Shown: positions 9,085 to 19,218, numbered from the stretch's first letter. The stretch: DNA of 64,000 nucleotides from Cytobacillus oceanisediminis 2691 (GCF_000294775.2 NZ_CP015506.1:4563501-4627500); one strand, 5' to 3'. Made by a program: numbers and translations. Notes: generated by a model from the sequence alone, not told the origin.

Positions 9085-9346
9085 GATTTAACCGCTGTTT
9101 TCTCTTAGACATCTACAGTTTGGGAGTTAATCCTCGTGATTAACTCCCAGTTTCTCTTGAGTACCTTCTTTTTGGGCGTAATTCCCCTTTATTAACTCCC
9201 ATTTTCTCTTGACCACCTTCATTTTGGGCGTTATTCACATTGATTAACTCCCATTTTCTCTTGAGCACTTTCATTTTGGGCGTAATTCCCCCTGATTAAC
9301 TCCCATTTTCTCTTGACCACCTTCATTCTGGGGATAATTCCCACTA
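9085..9346. repeat. intergenic tandem repeat, 52-bp period, about five units
   Basis: The element GATTAACTCCC (or TATTAACTCCC) recurs at 9138, 9190, 9242 and 9294, exactly 52 bases apart, each followed by TTTCTCTTGA, a CTTC(A/T)TTTTGGG block and (T)AATTCCC. A degenerate unit precedes at about 9085, and the last one fades out near 9346. Within each unit GGGCGTAAT and ATTAACTCCC can form an imperfect hairpin. The array fills the gap between the DDAH-like gene and the glg operon terminator. No open frame runs through it. Confidence 0.9.
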
Positions 9347-9352
9347 ATCAAC

Positions 9353-9385
9353 AAAAAACAGCCTCTTCTCACCGGAAAGGCTGTT
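9353..9385 (-). terminator. glycogen operon terminator
   Basis: On the minus strand ACAGCCT and AGGCTGT pair across a short loop and are followed by TTTTTT. It lies 8 bases beyond the glgP stop codon. Confidence 0.75.
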
Positions 9386-9392
9386 CTCCTTT

Positions 9393-11807
9393 TTACTTAT
9401 TCATCATTTCAACGCCAGCGGGCTTGATTTTCCAGATATCCCGTGCATATTCGCTGATTGTGCGGTCGCTGGAAAAGTATCCTGAACCGGCAATGTTCAT
9501 TAAGCTCATTTTAAGCCAATGTTCCCGACCCTCATATGCTTTCCCGGCTTCTTTCTGGATATTGACATAGGAAGCAAAATCCCTCAACACAAAGTATTGG
9601 TCATTTTCCATCAGCAGTGAGTCAAAAATGGGCTCGAACTCATCATCGGCGTCCGGGAAAAATCCATTCACGAGCTGGTCGGCAACCTGGCGGATTCGTT
9701 TATCATGATGATAATACTCTCTGGAATTATATCCGCCATTCTGGTGATAACTGAGAACCTCATCTGCCGTTAAGCCAAAGATGAAAATATTGTCATCCCC
9801 TGCTTTTTCTTTTATCTCAATATTGGCTCCATCCAGCGTGCCCACTGTCAAAGCACCATTCATCATGAATTTCATATTGCCTGTACCGGAAGCTTCCTTG
9901 CTTGCCGTTGAAATTTGCTCGCTGATATCCGCAGCCGGAAAAATTTCCTCCGCCAGCGAAACCCGGTAATTTTCCATGAAGATAACCTTTAGAATATCTC
10001 TTGTCTGCGGGTCATTGTTCACCTTTACAGCAACGGTATTAATTAATTTAATGATTTTCTTTGCATAGTAATAGCCCGGCGAAGCTTTTGCCCCGAAAAT
10101 AAATGTCCGCGGGTGCATGCGGAAATTGGAGTCTTCCTTCAGCCTATTATATAAATGCATAACATGAAGAATATTTAACAGCTGGCGCTTATAAGCATGC
10201 AGACGCTTAACCTGAATGTCAAAAATGGAAGACGTATCAACCACAATGCCCTGCTGCTCCTGGATGCGCTTCGCCAATCTTTCCTTGTTCAATTGCTTAA
10301 CCTGATGCAGCTGATCAAGGAAAACTCTATCATTCTTAAAATCTGCCAGTTCGTGAAGCTTTTCCGGTTCCCGAATCCAGCCAGCCCCAATGCCCTCATT
10401 AATAAGATCGGACAAAAGCGGATTGGCTTTCAGGAGCCATCTTCTATGTGTGATCCCATTGGTTTTATTATTAAATTTCTCAGGAAAAATGTCATAAAAC
10501 TGATTCATTTCCCGCTTCTTTAAGATTTCTGTATGAAGTGCAGCTACACCATTTACGCTGGAGCTGCCGACAAGGGCAAGGTGTGCCATCTTAACCTGGT
10601 CATGTGCGATGATCGCCATATCCTCAATCCGCTTCCAGTCACCCGGGTATCTGTTCCAAAGTTCGCTGCAAAAGCGCTCATTAATTTCATTCACTATCAT
10701 GTAAATCCGCGGAAGCAAAGGCTGGAAAATACGGATAGGCCATTTCTCCAAAGCCTCTGAAAGAGTAGTATGATTCGTATAGGCAATCGTCCGGACAGTA
10801 ATGTCCCAGGCTTCCTCCCAGCCCATTCCCTCTTCATCCAGCAGGATTCTCATAAGTTCAGGAATGGCAAGGACCGGATGTGTATCATTAATATGAATGC
10901 TCACAAAATCATGGAAATCTCTTAAACTATTATGCTGCTTTCGATAGGAACGCACAATGGAACGGATACTGGCCGAAACAAGAAAGTATTGCTGCTTCAG
11001 CCTTAAAATCTTCCCTTCATCATGGGTATCATCAGGATAAAGAAACTCTGAAACAGATTCGGTTTCCCGTTTATATTTTAAAATATCATGATTTACAGGA
11101 TAAGGAGAGGGTTCAGCATTCCAAAGCCTGAGAGTGTTAATTGTATCTGTTTTATATCCAGCGACAGGCATATCGTAAGGAACAGCCGAAATTGTCTCAG
11201 CATTCACATGGCGGAAAACAAGCCTGCCGTTGTCCTCTGCGATTTCGACTTTGCCCCAAAAAGGAACTTCAATCGCCAGGTCTGCTTTTCTTACTTCCCA
11301 GACATGACCGTTCCGCAGCCACTGCTCCGGAAGCTCCACCTGATAGCCATCCACAATTTTCTGCTCAAATAGTCCATGCTTATAGCGAATTCCGCAGCCA
11401 TGGCCGGGAAGATTCAAGGATGCAAGTGAATCCATAAAGCAAGCTGCCAGACGTCCCAGCCCGCCGTTTCCAAGCCCTGCATCTGCCTCGATTTCTTCAA
11501 GACGGTTCAAGTCAATTCCCAGATCTGCGAGGCCCTCTTTAACAACCTGCTCAATTCCCAGATTGATCAGATTATGATGAAGCAGGCGTCCCAATAAAAA
11601 CTCGATGGATAAGTAATACACCTGCTTTTCACGGTCGATGCGGTACCGCTCATTTGTATTAATCCACTCTGTGCTCACATGTTCCCTGATCATATTTCCG
11701 AGTGTGAAGTAATGATCTCTTTCTGTGCTTTCACCAAAGCTTTTACCGCATGTCATCTCCAGTTTCTTCAGGAATTCCTCTTTGAACTCATCGCGATCAG
11801 AAAACAT
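9393..11807 (-). CDS. glgP: glycogen phosphorylase
   Basis: 804 aa from ATG 11807, which has AAGGAG at ideal spacing. The frame continues upstream to 11894 but that would run far into glgA. GT35 phosphorylase releasing glucose-1-phosphate from glycogen. Signatures are EADAGLGNGGLGRLAACF (substrate and PLP region), NDTHPVLAIPELMR, HAYKRQLLNILH and the PLP-lysine motif EASGTGNMKFMMNG. Last gene of glgBCDAP, overlapping the glgA end by 11 bases, so translation is probably coupled. Confidence 0.95.
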   Translation of the reverse strand: MFSDRDEFKEEFLKKLEMTCGKSFGESTERDHYFTLGNMIREHVSTEWINTNERYRIDREKQVYYLSIEFLLGRLLHHNLINLGIEQVVKEGLADLGIDLNRLEEIEADAGLGNGGLGRLAACFMDSLASLNLPGHGCGIRYKHGLFEQKIVDGYQVELPEQWLRNGHVWEVRKADLAIEVPFWGKVEIAEDNGRLVFRHVNAETISAVPYDMPVAGYKTDTINTLRLWNAEPSPYPVNHDILKYKRETESVSEFLYPDDTHDEGKILRLKQQYFLVSASIRSIVRSYRKQHNSLRDFHDFVSIHINDTHPVLAIPELMRILLDEEGMGWEEAWDITVRTIAYTNHTTLSEALEKWPIRIFQPLLPRIYMIVNEINERFCSELWNRYPGDWKRIEDMAIIAHDQVKMAHLALVGSSSVNGVAALHTEILKKREMNQFYDIFPEKFNNKTNGITHRRWLLKANPLLSDLINEGIGAGWIREPEKLHELADFKNDRVFLDQLHQVKQLNKERLAKRIQEQQGIVVDTSSIFDIQVKRLHAYKRQLLNILHVMHLYNRLKEDSNFRMHPRTFIFGAKASPGYYYAKKIIKLINTVAVKVNNDPQTRDILKVIFMENYRVSLAEEIFPAADISEQISTASKEASGTGNMKFMMNGALTVGTLDGANIEIKEKAGDDNIFIFGLTADEVLSYHQNGGYNSREYYHHDKRIRQVADQLVNGFFPDADDEFEPIFDSLLMENDQYFVLRDFASYVNIQKEAGKAYEGREHWLKMSLMNIAGSGYFSSDRTISEYARDIWKIKPAGVEMMNK

Positions 11808-13248
11808 GGCTTTCACTCCTTGAAACAAGGCCTGCATATAGCTGATTGTATTTGAAAGCGGATTGCGCCCAGCTATTATCCATTCCCATTGCATTTTTCA
11901 TAATTTGCTCCCATATTTTGCTGTCACCGAAAAAGCTTACTGCTCTTCTAATAGTGTACAGCATATCATGGGCATTAAAATGGCTGAAGGAAAAACCGTT
12001 GCCTTCTCCTGTGTATTCATTATAAGAATGAACAGTATCATTTAATCCGCCTGTTTCCCTGACGATGGGAATGGATCCATACCTCATGGCAATCATCTGT
12101 CCTAAACCGCATGGCTCAAATTGTGAAGGCATTAAGAATAAATCGGACCCTGCATAGAATTCATGTGCAAGCCCCTCATCAAACCCAATAAATGCTTTGC
12201 ACTTATCGGGGTACCCCGCTTCCATCTCCCTGAAAAATTGCTCAAACTCAGGATCCCCAGTTCCTAAAACTAGAACTTGTATATCATCCTGCATTAGCTC
12301 ATGGAACACACATTTAACAAGGTCCAGGCCCTTTTGTTTTGTCAGTCTCGTAACCATGGCTATCAGAGGAACCTCTTCCTTTACCGGCAGGCTGAATTTT
12401 TTCTGAAGATGCATCTTATTGTCTTTTTTAATCTGAAGCTTTTCAAAGGCATAATTTTCTTTTATAAATGGATCCTTCTCAGGATTATAAAACTCATCAT
12501 CAATCCCATTTAGGATTCCTTCCAAATCATAAGCTCTGCGCTTCAGCAAATCATGCAGTTTCTCTCCGTAATATTTCGTTTGAATTTCATCTTTATAAGT
12601 AGGGCTGACTGTTGTAATTTTATCAGCAGCGACAAGTCCGCCCTTCATAAAATTGATATTTCCGAAGAATTCAAGCTTATCTGGATGAAAATGGCTATAG
12701 TCAAGCCCTAATAAATCTCCTAAAGCACTCCCCGGCATGATTCCCTGAAACTGAAGATTATGAATGGTGAAGACTGTCCGAATGAACTCATACCCCTTTT
12801 TCGCACGATACTCAACCCTCAGCAGAAAAGGAATCATCCCAGTATGCCAATCATGGCTGTGAATAACATCCGGATAGAAATCAATATGCTGAAGAGCATC
12901 CAGAACGGCCCGGTTAAAATAGGCAAACCTCTCTCCATCATCGTAATACCCGTATAATTTTTCACGGTTGAAGTAGTATTCATTATCAACAAAATAGAAT
13001 ACGATTCCCTGATGCTCAAGTTCTTCAATTCCACAAAACTGGTTTCTCCATCCTACCTGAACTGTAAACTCGCACTTTTTAGACATTTTCTTTTTTAAAT
13101 CATCTGATATGGAACCATACTTAGGAAGAATAACCCGTACGTCAGTCCCCTGCTTTGCAAGTTCTTTCGGGAGAGAACCGGCTACATCAGCAAGACCTCC
13201 GGATTTAACGAATGGAACACATTCAGAAACAGCAAACAATACTTTCAC
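11797..13248 (-). CDS. glgA: glycogen synthase (ADP-glucose)
   Basis: 483 aa, GT5. It extends glycogen with ADP-glucose. The N-terminal KSGGLADVAGSLPKEL motif binds the sugar nucleotide. HSHDWHTGMIPFLL and HNLQFQGIMPGS follow, and the C-terminal domain has VTRLTKQKGLDL, FEPCGLGQMIAMRYGSIPIVRETGGL. The ATG at 13248 overlaps the glgD stop region by 4 bases. Length and order match the B. subtilis operon. Confidence 0.96.
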   Translation of the reverse strand: MKVLFAVSECVPFVKSGGLADVAGSLPKELAKQGTDVRVILPKYGSISDDLKKKMSKKCEFTVQVGWRNQFCGIEELEHQGIVFYFVDNEYYFNREKLYGYYDDGERFAYFNRAVLDALQHIDFYPDVIHSHDWHTGMIPFLLRVEYRAKKGYEFIRTVFTIHNLQFQGIMPGSALGDLLGLDYSHFHPDKLEFFGNINFMKGGLVAADKITTVSPTYKDEIQTKYYGEKLHDLLKRRAYDLEGILNGIDDEFYNPEKDPFIKENYAFEKLQIKKDNKMHLQKKFSLPVKEEVPLIAMVTRLTKQKGLDLVKCVFHELMQDDIQVLVLGTGDPEFEQFFREMEAGYPDKCKAFIGFDEGLAHEFYAGSDLFLMPSQFEPCGLGQMIAMRYGSIPIVRETGGLNDTVHSYNEYTGEGNGFSFSHFNAHDMLYTIRRAVSFFGDSKIWEQIMKNAMGMDNSWAQSAFKYNQLYAGLVSRSESHVF

Positions 13249-14273
13249 GAGTTCATCAGCGCTCCTTGTACGGTACCTTTGCGAATAACAAGAGGCATTT
13301 CATGTCTTCCCTCAATCCTGGCACCGGATTCTACCTTAACATCTTTATCTAAAATAACGGAGTCTAAAACACAGTTTTCTCCAATTTGGGTTTTTTGCAT
13401 AATTATGCAGTTTTTCACGACTGAGCCCTTGCCAATTTTTACCCCGCGGGAGATAATGCTGTTCTCAACTGTCCCTTCAATCATGCATCCATTCGCAATC
13501 ATCGAATTCTTTGCGCTTGCACCTTTCATATAACGGGTTGGCGGTTCATCTTTTACTTTTGTATAAATTGGCTGGCTGCGCAGGAAAATATTTTTCCATG
13601 CCTCCGGTTCCAATAGGCCCATGCTGGCAGCAAAGTAATTTTCAATGGAATCAATCATGACGGCCAAACCGGCATATTCATAATTGCATATCGTATAGGA
13701 ATGATGGATGTCTGTAACGACATCACTCATGCATGTGTATCCAGTTTCGTTTCTATTTTCTATTAAGCTAACGAGCAGCGAAGTTTTTACAAGGTACATT
13801 TCAAGGGAGCGCCCATCCTGCCGAACAACTGTAATATCACACCCCGTCATAATATGTCTATCTAGAACAGGCCTGAAATCCATATTAAAAACGGTAAAAC
13901 AGTTTGAGATCAATGCATATTCCTGTTTGCTGCGATAAAAATAATCCAAATTAGCAGCAAAGTGATTGAAAGATCCAATTCCTTTACTTGGACTATCCAG
14001 CAAAGGAGATGGGAAAAAGAATAGCCCATCCCTTTTTCTGTTTAGGTCCCAGTTTTTTCCCGAACCAAGATGATCCATTAAAGAGCGATATTGATACTTT
14101 GGAAATATGGCAACACTTTCAATATCCGAGTTGACCATATTGGAGAGAACAAAATCGATTAGCCTATAGCGGCCTGCAAACGGAACAGCTGCGAGCGACC
14201 TGTGTACTGTCAATTCCTCTAAATCTTCATGGTAGGTTGTTGCGTCTATCACACCAAGCATTCTCTTCTTCAT
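13245..14273 (-). CDS. glgD: glucose-1-phosphate adenylyltransferase, GlgD subunit
   Basis: 342 aa from ATG 14273 with GGGAGG upstream; an in-frame start at 14315 exists but has no ribosome site. Nucleotidyltransferase fold followed by left-handed beta-helix (C-terminal segments such as ENSIISRGVKIGKGSVVKNC). In this paralogue the N-terminal glycine-rich loop of GlgC is replaced by LGVIDATTYHEDLEEL, as expected for the regulatory GlgD subunit of Bacillus, which forms a complex with GlgC. It lies between glgC and glgA. Confidence 0.93.
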   Translation of the reverse strand: MKKRMLGVIDATTYHEDLEELTVHRSLAAVPFAGRYRLIDFVLSNMVNSDIESVAIFPKYQYRSLMDHLGSGKNWDLNRKRDGLFFFPSPLLDSPSKGIGSFNHFAANLDYFYRSKQEYALISNCFTVFNMDFRPVLDRHIMTGCDITVVRQDGRSLEMYLVKTSLLVSLIENRNETGYTCMSDVVTDIHHSYTICNYEYAGLAVMIDSIENYFAASMGLLEPEAWKNIFLRSQPIYTKVKDEPPTRYMKGASAKNSMIANGCMIEGTVENSIISRGVKIGKGSVVKNCIIMQKTQIGENCVLDSVILDKDVKVESGARIEGRHEMPLVIRKGTVQGALMNS

Positions 14274-14327
14274 GACATTCCCTCCCGTTTTATTGGCCAG
14301 GGGCCGTTTTGGCATCCAGGCTGTGAA

Positions 14328-15473
14328 TTAAGAACAAATTCCCTGTATCATTTCCGGTGTTATCAGAATAATTTCATCATCTTCTTCGGAAGCACTAATC
14401 ACAACGCCATCGGGTATGTTCAGTCCGCTTGGCACTATCGCCTTTTCAATATAGACATTTTCACCAATTACAGCATCAGGCATGATGACCGATTCACGGA
14501 TCACAGTATTCTTCCCAACCAGCACCCCTTGAAAAAGCACTGACTTTTCAACTTCCCCTTCAATTGTACAGCCTTCATTTATCAAAGACTCTGCAACCTC
14601 AGCTTGAGTTGAAATATACTGTGGAGGATGATTCGGATTCACCGAATAGATCCGCCAATCATGATCAAAAAGATTCAGCTCGCATTCATCATCCAATAAA
14701 TCCATATTTGCCTCCCACAGGCTCTTGACTGTACCGACATCCTTCCAATAGCCATTGAACGGGTATGCGAACAGCTTTTTATTTTCGTCAAGCATTAATG
14801 GAATGATGTCCTTTCCAAAGTCATGAGTGGACTCCGGATTGCGGTCATCCATTTCCAGATATTCTTTTAAAACAGACCAATTAAAAATATATATTCCCAT
14901 GGAGGCCAGATTATTTTTTGGATATGCTGGTTTTTCCTCAAATTCTGCGACCCGCATCTCCTCATCCGTATTCATGATTCCGAACCTGCTTGCCTCCGGC
15001 CAAGGTACTTCAATTACAGAAATAGTCGCATCCGCGCCTTTTTCAATATGATAATTCAGCATCAGCTCATAATTCATTTTATAAATATGATCACCGGATA
15101 AAATCAGGACATATTCCGGATCATATTGCTTTAGATAATTGAGGTTCTGATAAATAGCACTTGCTGTTCCCGTATACCACTTGACTTCCGATGATTCACT
15201 GTAAGGGGGCAGCACTGTCACACCGCCGTTCTTTCTATCAAGATCCCATGCGCTGCCTATGCCAATATACGAATTCAGAACCAGCGGCTGGTATTGGGTA
15301 AGAACACCGACTGTATCAATTCCGGAATTGGTGCAATTGCTCAATGTAAAATCAATAATCCGGTATTTCCCTCCAAATGGCACTGCAGGTTTCGCAAGAC
15401 TTTTTGTTAGAGAACTAAGCCTGCTCCCTTTCCCTCCTGCTAATAACATTGCGACGCACTTTTTCTTTCCCAT
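14328..15473 (-). CDS. glgC: glucose-1-phosphate adenylyltransferase, catalytic subunit
   Basis: 381 aa. It makes ADP-glucose from ATP and glucose-1-phosphate. The N-terminal pyrophosphorylase signature [25 protein letters not shown] is split here as [10 protein letters not shown] and [30 protein letters not shown] and [12 protein letters not shown] also fit GlgC. A left-handed beta-helix domain closes the protein. GGAAGGAG lies before the ATG. Its first 59 bases overlap the end of glgB in another frame. Confidence 0.96.
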   Translation of the reverse strand: MGKKKCVAMLLAGGKGSRLSSLTKSLAKPAVPFGGKYRIIDFTLSNCTNSGIDTVGVLTQYQPLVLNSYIGIGSAWDLDRKNGGVTVLPPYSESSEVKWYTGTASAIYQNLNYLKQYDPEYVLILSGDHIYKMNYELMLNYHIEKGADATISVIEVPWPEASRFGIMNTDEEMRVAEFEEKPAYPKNNLASMGIYIFNWSVLKEYLEMDDRNPESTHDFGKDIIPLMLDENKKLFAYPFNGYWKDVGTVKSLWEANMDLLDDECELNLFDHDWRIYSVNPNHPPQYISTQAEVAESLINEGCTIEGEVEKSVLFQGVLVGKNTVIRESVIMPDAVIGENVYIEKAIVPSGLNIPDGVVISASEEDDEIILITPEMIQGICS

Positions 15474-17361
15474 TTCCCTTCCTCTCCTTCCGATGTTTTA
15501 CAGGGCGTAAGATTGAAATGCCAAATGGCGGAATAGACATTTCCAAACTGAACGGCTTGCCGTGAAACTCTTTTTCCTCAGTCTTAAGGACCCTCTTGTT
15601 GGTGCTATTTGATCCTCCAAAGCTATCACTATCACTGTTGAGTATTTCCCTATAAGACCCCGCCTTTGGAATTCCAATACGATAATTAGGGTAGAAAGCA
15701 GGTGTGAAATTGCAGACAATCACAAGAAAATCATCCACTTTTGAGCCTTTTCTGATAAAGGAAAAGATGGATTGGTCTGCATTATGACAATCAATCCATT
15801 CAAAGCCATCCTGAAGGTGATCAAGCTCAAAAAGAGCCTTTGAACGTTTATAAACCTTTATTAATTCTTTCACATAATCATTTGCCTTTTTATGCATCTC
15901 GTAATCAAGCAGATGCCAATCAAGCTGTTCTTTGTCTTTCCATTCGGAAAACTGCCCAAGTTCGCTCCCCATGAAAAGAAGCTTCTTGCCGGGGTGGGCA
16001 ATCATGTAGCCAAGCAGGAGCCTGAATTGCGCAAATTTTTGCCAGTAATCTCCGGGCATTTTATCAAGCAGCGATTTCTTTCCATGGACAACTTCATCAT
16101 GTGAAAAAGGCAGTATGAAGTTTTCCGTAAAAGCATACAAAAGCGAAAAAGTCATCTTTCCATGAACATCAGATCGCCTCTCAGGTGCTGTTTCCATATA
16201 TGTAAGAACGTCATTCATCCAGCCCATATTCCACTTGTAATGAAAACCCAGCCCTCCATAATGGACTGGTGCAGTCACTTGCGGCCAGTCTGTTGAATCC
16301 TCTGCCATCATGAGAAAGGAAGAATCATATTGCGAAACAACTTTATTTAAGTTTTGCAGAAAACGGGTGCCGAATGGATTTTCTGTCTTTCCATCCCGGT
16401 TAGGCCAATAGATAATATTAGCCACCGCATCAACCCGAAAGCCATCAATATGATATTTTTCCATCCAAAAAACAGCGTTGGAAATAAGAAAGCTTTGAAC
16501 TTCATTTTTGCTCAGGTCAAAATTAGCTGTCCCCCATACTCGGTTCTCTCTGTCGCCTTCTGTTTCATACTCATACAAATACGATCCATCAAACTGGTAA
16601 AGGCCGTGGGCATCTTTGCAGAAGTGTCCCGGTACCCAGTCCAGAATGACCCCAACACCCTGCTGATGGCACTGATCAACAAAATACATAAAATCATGCG
16701 GGCTGCCGTAACGGCTTGTAACAGAGTAATAACCTGTTCCCTGATAGCCCCAGGAAGCGTCGAGCGGATGCTCAATTAGAGGAAGCAATTCTATATGCGT
16801 AAACCCATGCTCCACCACATAAGGAATGAGTTCATCTGCAAGCTCCCTGTATGTAAACAGACTTCCAGACTCTTTTTGCTTCCACGAACCCAGATGAACT
16901 TCATAAATGACTGCAGGCTCCGTATAAATAGGCTTCATTTCTTTTTTTTGCATCCATTTGCTGTCATTCCACTGATATCCGTCAAGCGAATATACTATAG
17001 ATGCTGTATTGGGCCTTACTTCTGAAAAAAAGCTATAAGGATCAGCCTTTAATACCACTTCCCCTTTCTTTGTTTCAATTTCATACTTATACAAGGCACC
17101 TTCCATGTTTCCATCCAGCTGAATAAACCAGACACCTTCATTATTCACTCTATGTAAGGTATAGCCTTCTCCATTCCAATCATTAAAATCACCGACTAAT
17201 CTGATAATTTCAGCGTTCGGTGCCCATACGCAAAAACGGGTAATCACTTCTCCGCCATTTGAAACTACATGTGCACCAAATAACTGGTGACTCTCATAAT
17301 ATGTCCCTTCATGGAACAAATGCAGCTGGTAATCGGTTGGAACCAAAGTATCCACTACCAT
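15415..17361 (-). CDS. glgB: 1,4-alpha-glucan branching enzyme
   Basis: 648 aa from ATG 17361; a GTG four codons upstream is also possible. GGGGAG lies upstream. N-terminal CBM48 domain ([20 protein letters not shown]) and GH13 catalytic domain with the four conserved regions [15 protein letters not shown] (nucleophile Asp), MMAEDST (acid/base Glu) and LPFSHDE. It introduces alpha-1,6 branches. The C-terminus carries a basic tail of about 30 residues ([15 protein letters not shown]) that overlaps glgC. It is the first gene of the glg operon. Confidence 0.95.
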   Translation of the reverse strand: MVVDTLVPTDYQLHLFHEGTYYESHQLFGAHVVSNGGEVITRFCVWAPNAEIIRLVGDFNDWNGEGYTLHRVNNEGVWFIQLDGNMEGALYKYEIETKKGEVVLKADPYSFFSEVRPNTASIVYSLDGYQWNDSKWMQKKEMKPIYTEPAVIYEVHLGSWKQKESGSLFTYRELADELIPYVVEHGFTHIELLPLIEHPLDASWGYQGTGYYSVTSRYGSPHDFMYFVDQCHQQGVGVILDWVPGHFCKDAHGLYQFDGSYLYEYETEGDRENRVWGTANFDLSKNEVQSFLISNAVFWMEKYHIDGFRVDAVANIIYWPNRDGKTENPFGTRFLQNLNKVVSQYDSSFLMMAEDSTDWPQVTAPVHYGGLGFHYKWNMGWMNDVLTYMETAPERRSDVHGKMTFSLLYAFTENFILPFSHDEVVHGKKSLLDKMPGDYWQKFAQFRLLLGYMIAHPGKKLLFMGSELGQFSEWKDKEQLDWHLLDYEMHKKANDYVKELIKVYKRSKALFELDHLQDGFEWIDCHNADQSIFSFIRKGSKVDDFLVIVCNFTPAFYPNYRIGIPKAGSYREILNSDSDSFGGSNSTNKRVLKTEEKEFHGKPFSLEMSIPPFGISILRPVKHRKERKGNGKEKVRRNVISRREREQA

Positions 17362-17584
17362 CCTTCTCCCCACCCAGTGTCGTTTCTTTTGACTTTCCTG
17401 TTATATTCGTGAGACGTGAGAAAAATCCTTGTAAAAGTTTTTTTAATTTTATGACAACAACATTCAAATCCCGTTAAAAACCGATAGCATTCTGCCCAAT
17501 CTAACAGTCTTCGACATAATCTCCGGTAAACTTAGACAAAATAAAACAAAGTATGCAAGCAAAAAATGAAAGGAGAATAATATT

Positions 17585-17782
17585 TTGAGCAATAAAGAAG
17601 AGGAATTTTTATTAAACGAGGCATCAAAAGATGAAATAAGAATTCCGATATTTGAAGCACCGGATGGAAAGATTATGGCCACCGGGGATATGTTTAGAGG
17701 CCCCTATACGGGAATATCTTCTGAAATCGATTTGAATAATCCAGGCAATAAATTAAGCAAGGCAGAAGAGAGGTTTGATTAA
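17585..17782 (+). CDS. small hypothetical protein
   Basis: 65 aa, not recognised. It starts with TTG and has AAAGGAG at good spacing. Acidic, soluble, no Cys. The middle reads IPIFEAPDGKIMATGDMFRG, a short beta-rich segment. It lies divergent from glgB, 223 bases away, with the tRNA cluster terminator behind it. Confidence 0.55.
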   Translation: MSNKEEEFLLNEASKDEIRIPIFEAPDGKIMATGDMFRGPYTGISSEIDLNNPGNKLSKAEERFD

Positions 17783-17831
17783 AAAACAGAGAAGCAACTA
17801 ACCGAGGGCAGGCTGGAACAGAAAAGACAAC

Positions 17832-17867
17832 AAAAAAGCTGCCAACAAATTGTTGACAGCTTTTTTG
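17832..17867. terminator. bidirectional terminator at the end of the tRNA cluster
   Basis: AAAAAAGCTGCCAACA and TGTTGACAGCTTTTTT form a long stem around AAT, with one mismatch and T runs in both directions. On the minus strand it ends the rRNA-tRNA transcript two bases after the last tRNA. Confidence 0.85.
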
Positions 17868-17869
17868 TA

Positions 17870-17941
17870 TGACCCCTACGGGATTCGAACCCGTGTTACC
17901 GCCGTGAAAGGGCGGTGTCTTAACCGCTTGACCAAGGGGCC
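17870..17941 (-). tRNA. tRNA-Glu (TTC)
   Basis: Full cloverleaf. Acceptor GGCCCCT pairs with AGGGGTC; anticodon loop CTTTCAC. The terminal CCA is not encoded. Last gene of the cluster. Confidence 0.95.
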
Positions 17942-17945
17942 AATA

Positions 17946-18036
17946 TGGCGGAGAAGGAGGGATTTGAACCCTCGCGCCGGTTACCCGACCTACACCCTTA
18001 GCAGGGGCGCCTCTTCAGCCACTTGAGTACTTCCCC
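17946..18036 (-). tRNA. tRNA-Ser (GCT)
   Basis: Class II tRNA with long variable arm, anticodon loop CTGCTAA, acceptor GGGGAAG with CTTCTCC, encoded CCA. Confidence 0.95.
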
Positions 18037-18041
18037 ATATA

Positions 18042-18116
18042 TGGCTCCGCAGGTAGGATTCGAACCTACGACCGTTCGGTTAACAGCCGAATGCTCTACC
18101 ACTGAGCTACTGCGGA
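18042..18116 (-). tRNA. tRNA-Asn (GTT)
   Basis: Acceptor TCCGCAG with CTGCGGA, anticodon loop CTGTTAA, encoded CCA. Confidence 0.95.
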
Positions 18117-18130
18117 ACAATAATATAAAA

Positions 18131-18207
<77 letters not shown>

Positions 18208-18211
18208 ATTT

Positions 18212-18285
18212 TGGAGCGGGTGAAGGGAATCGAACCCTCATCATCAGCTTGGAAGGCTGAGGTTTTACCACTAAACTACACCCGC
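18212..18285 (-). tRNA. tRNA-Gly (TCC)
   Basis: Acceptor GCGGGTG, anticodon loop CTTCCAA, encoded CCA. Confidence 0.95.
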
Positions 18286-18299
18286 ATAAGGTTCTAAAA

Positions 18300-18375
18300 T
18301 GGTGGCTCAGGACGGAATCGAACCGCCGACACAAGGATTTTCAGTCCTTTGCTCTACCGACTGAGCTACTGAGCC
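18300..18375 (-). tRNA. tRNA-Phe (GAA)
   Basis: Acceptor GGCTCAG, anticodon loop CTGAAAA, encoded CCA. In the B. subtilis cluster a tRNA-His lies between Phe and Gly; none is seen here. Confidence 0.95.
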
Positions 18376-18400
18376 ACATATTATTTATTTTTTGTAAAAA

Positions 18401-18477
18401 TGGCGGTCCGGACGGGACTCGAACCCGCGACCTCCTGCGTGACAGGCAGGCATTCTAACCAACTGAACTACCGGACC
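18401..18477 (-). tRNA. tRNA-Asp (GTC)
   Basis: Acceptor GGTCCGG, anticodon loop CTGTCAC, encoded CCA. Confidence 0.95.
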
Positions 18478-18480
18478 AGA

Positions 18481-18554
<74 letters not shown>

Positions 18555-18572
18555 ATAATATTATTAAATATA

Positions 18573-18665
18573 TGGAGGAGGAAAGGGGATTCGAACCCCT
18601 GCGCGGTTTGACCCGCCTGTCGGTTTTCAAGACCGATCCCTTCAGCCGGACTTGGGTATTCCTCC
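18573..18665 (-). tRNA. tRNA-Ser (TGA)
   Basis: Class II tRNA. Acceptor GGAGGAA, anticodon loop CTTGAAA, long variable arm, encoded CCA. Confidence 0.95.
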
Positions 18666-18678
18666 GTATAAATGAAAA

Positions 18679-18755
18679 TGGTGGACCTTGTAGGACTCGA
18701 ACCTACGACCGGACGGTTATGAGCCGTCTGCTCTAACCAGCTGAGCTAAAGGTCC
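18679..18755 (-). tRNA. tRNA-Ile2 (CAT, lysidine type)
   Basis: Starts GGACCTTTAGCTCAG with anticodon loop CTCATAA. It differs from both the initiator and the elongator Met tRNA present nearby and matches the Bacillus form whose C34 is modified to lysidine to read AUA. Assignment to Ile is from resemblance, not from the anticodon alone. Confidence 0.8.
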
Positions 18756-18772
18756 AGCATCGATGAATTAAA

Positions 18773-18849
18773 TGGTAGCGGCGGAGGGGATCGAACCCCC
18801 GACCTCACGGGTATGAACCGTACGCTCTAGCCAGCTGAGCTACACCGCC
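18773..18849 (-). tRNA. elongator tRNA-Met (CAT)
   Basis: Starts GGCGGTGTAGCTCAGC, anticodon loop TTCATAC, encoded CCA. Confidence 0.9.
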
Positions 18850-18867
18850 GAAGTGTTAAAATATTTA

Positions 18868-18943
18868 TGGTGGAGCCTAGCGGGATCGAACCGCTGACCT
18901 CCTGCGTGCAAAGCAGGCGCTCTCCCAGCTGAGCTAAGGCCCC
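18868..18943 (-). tRNA. tRNA-Ala (TGC)
   Basis: Acceptor GGGGCCT, anticodon loop TTTGCAC, encoded CCA. Confidence 0.95.
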
Positions 18944-18953
18944 AATAATTAAA

Positions 18954-19030
18954 TGGTCGGGAAGACAGGATTCGAACCTGCGACCCCTTGGTCCCAAACC
19001 AAGTGCTCTACCAAGCTGAGCTACTCCCCG
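18954..19030 (-). tRNA. tRNA-Pro (TGG)
   Basis: Acceptor CGGGGAG, anticodon loop TTTGGGA, encoded CCA. Confidence 0.95.
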
Positions 19031-19037
19031 TATATAA

Positions 19038-19114
19038 TGGCGCGCCCGAGAGGAGTCGAACCCCTAACCTTTTGATCCGTAGTCAAACGCTCTATCCAAT
19101 TGAGCTACGGGCGC
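19038..19114 (-). tRNA. tRNA-Arg (ACG)
   Basis: Acceptor GCGCCCG, anticodon loop CTACGGA, encoded CCA. Confidence 0.95.
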
Positions 19115-19129
19115 AATGTTAAATTCTAC

Positions 19130-19218
19130 TGGTGCCGAGGACCGGAATCGAACCGGTACGGTAGTCACCTACCGCAGGATTTTAAGTCCTGTGCGTCTGC
19201 CAGTTCCGCCACCCCGGC
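19130..19218 (-). tRNA. tRNA-Leu (TAA)
   Basis: Class II tRNA. Acceptor GCCGGGG, anticodon loop CTTAAAA, encoded CCA. Confidence 0.95.

Noticed and set aside
9085-9346. CRISPR array
   Set aside because: The repetition covers the whole 52-base unit without unique spacers, and no cas gene is present.
18679-18755. Third tRNA-Met
   Set aside because: The CAT anticodon alone suggests Met, but the body matches the lysidine-modified tRNA-Ile2 of Bacillus and differs from both Met tRNAs here.
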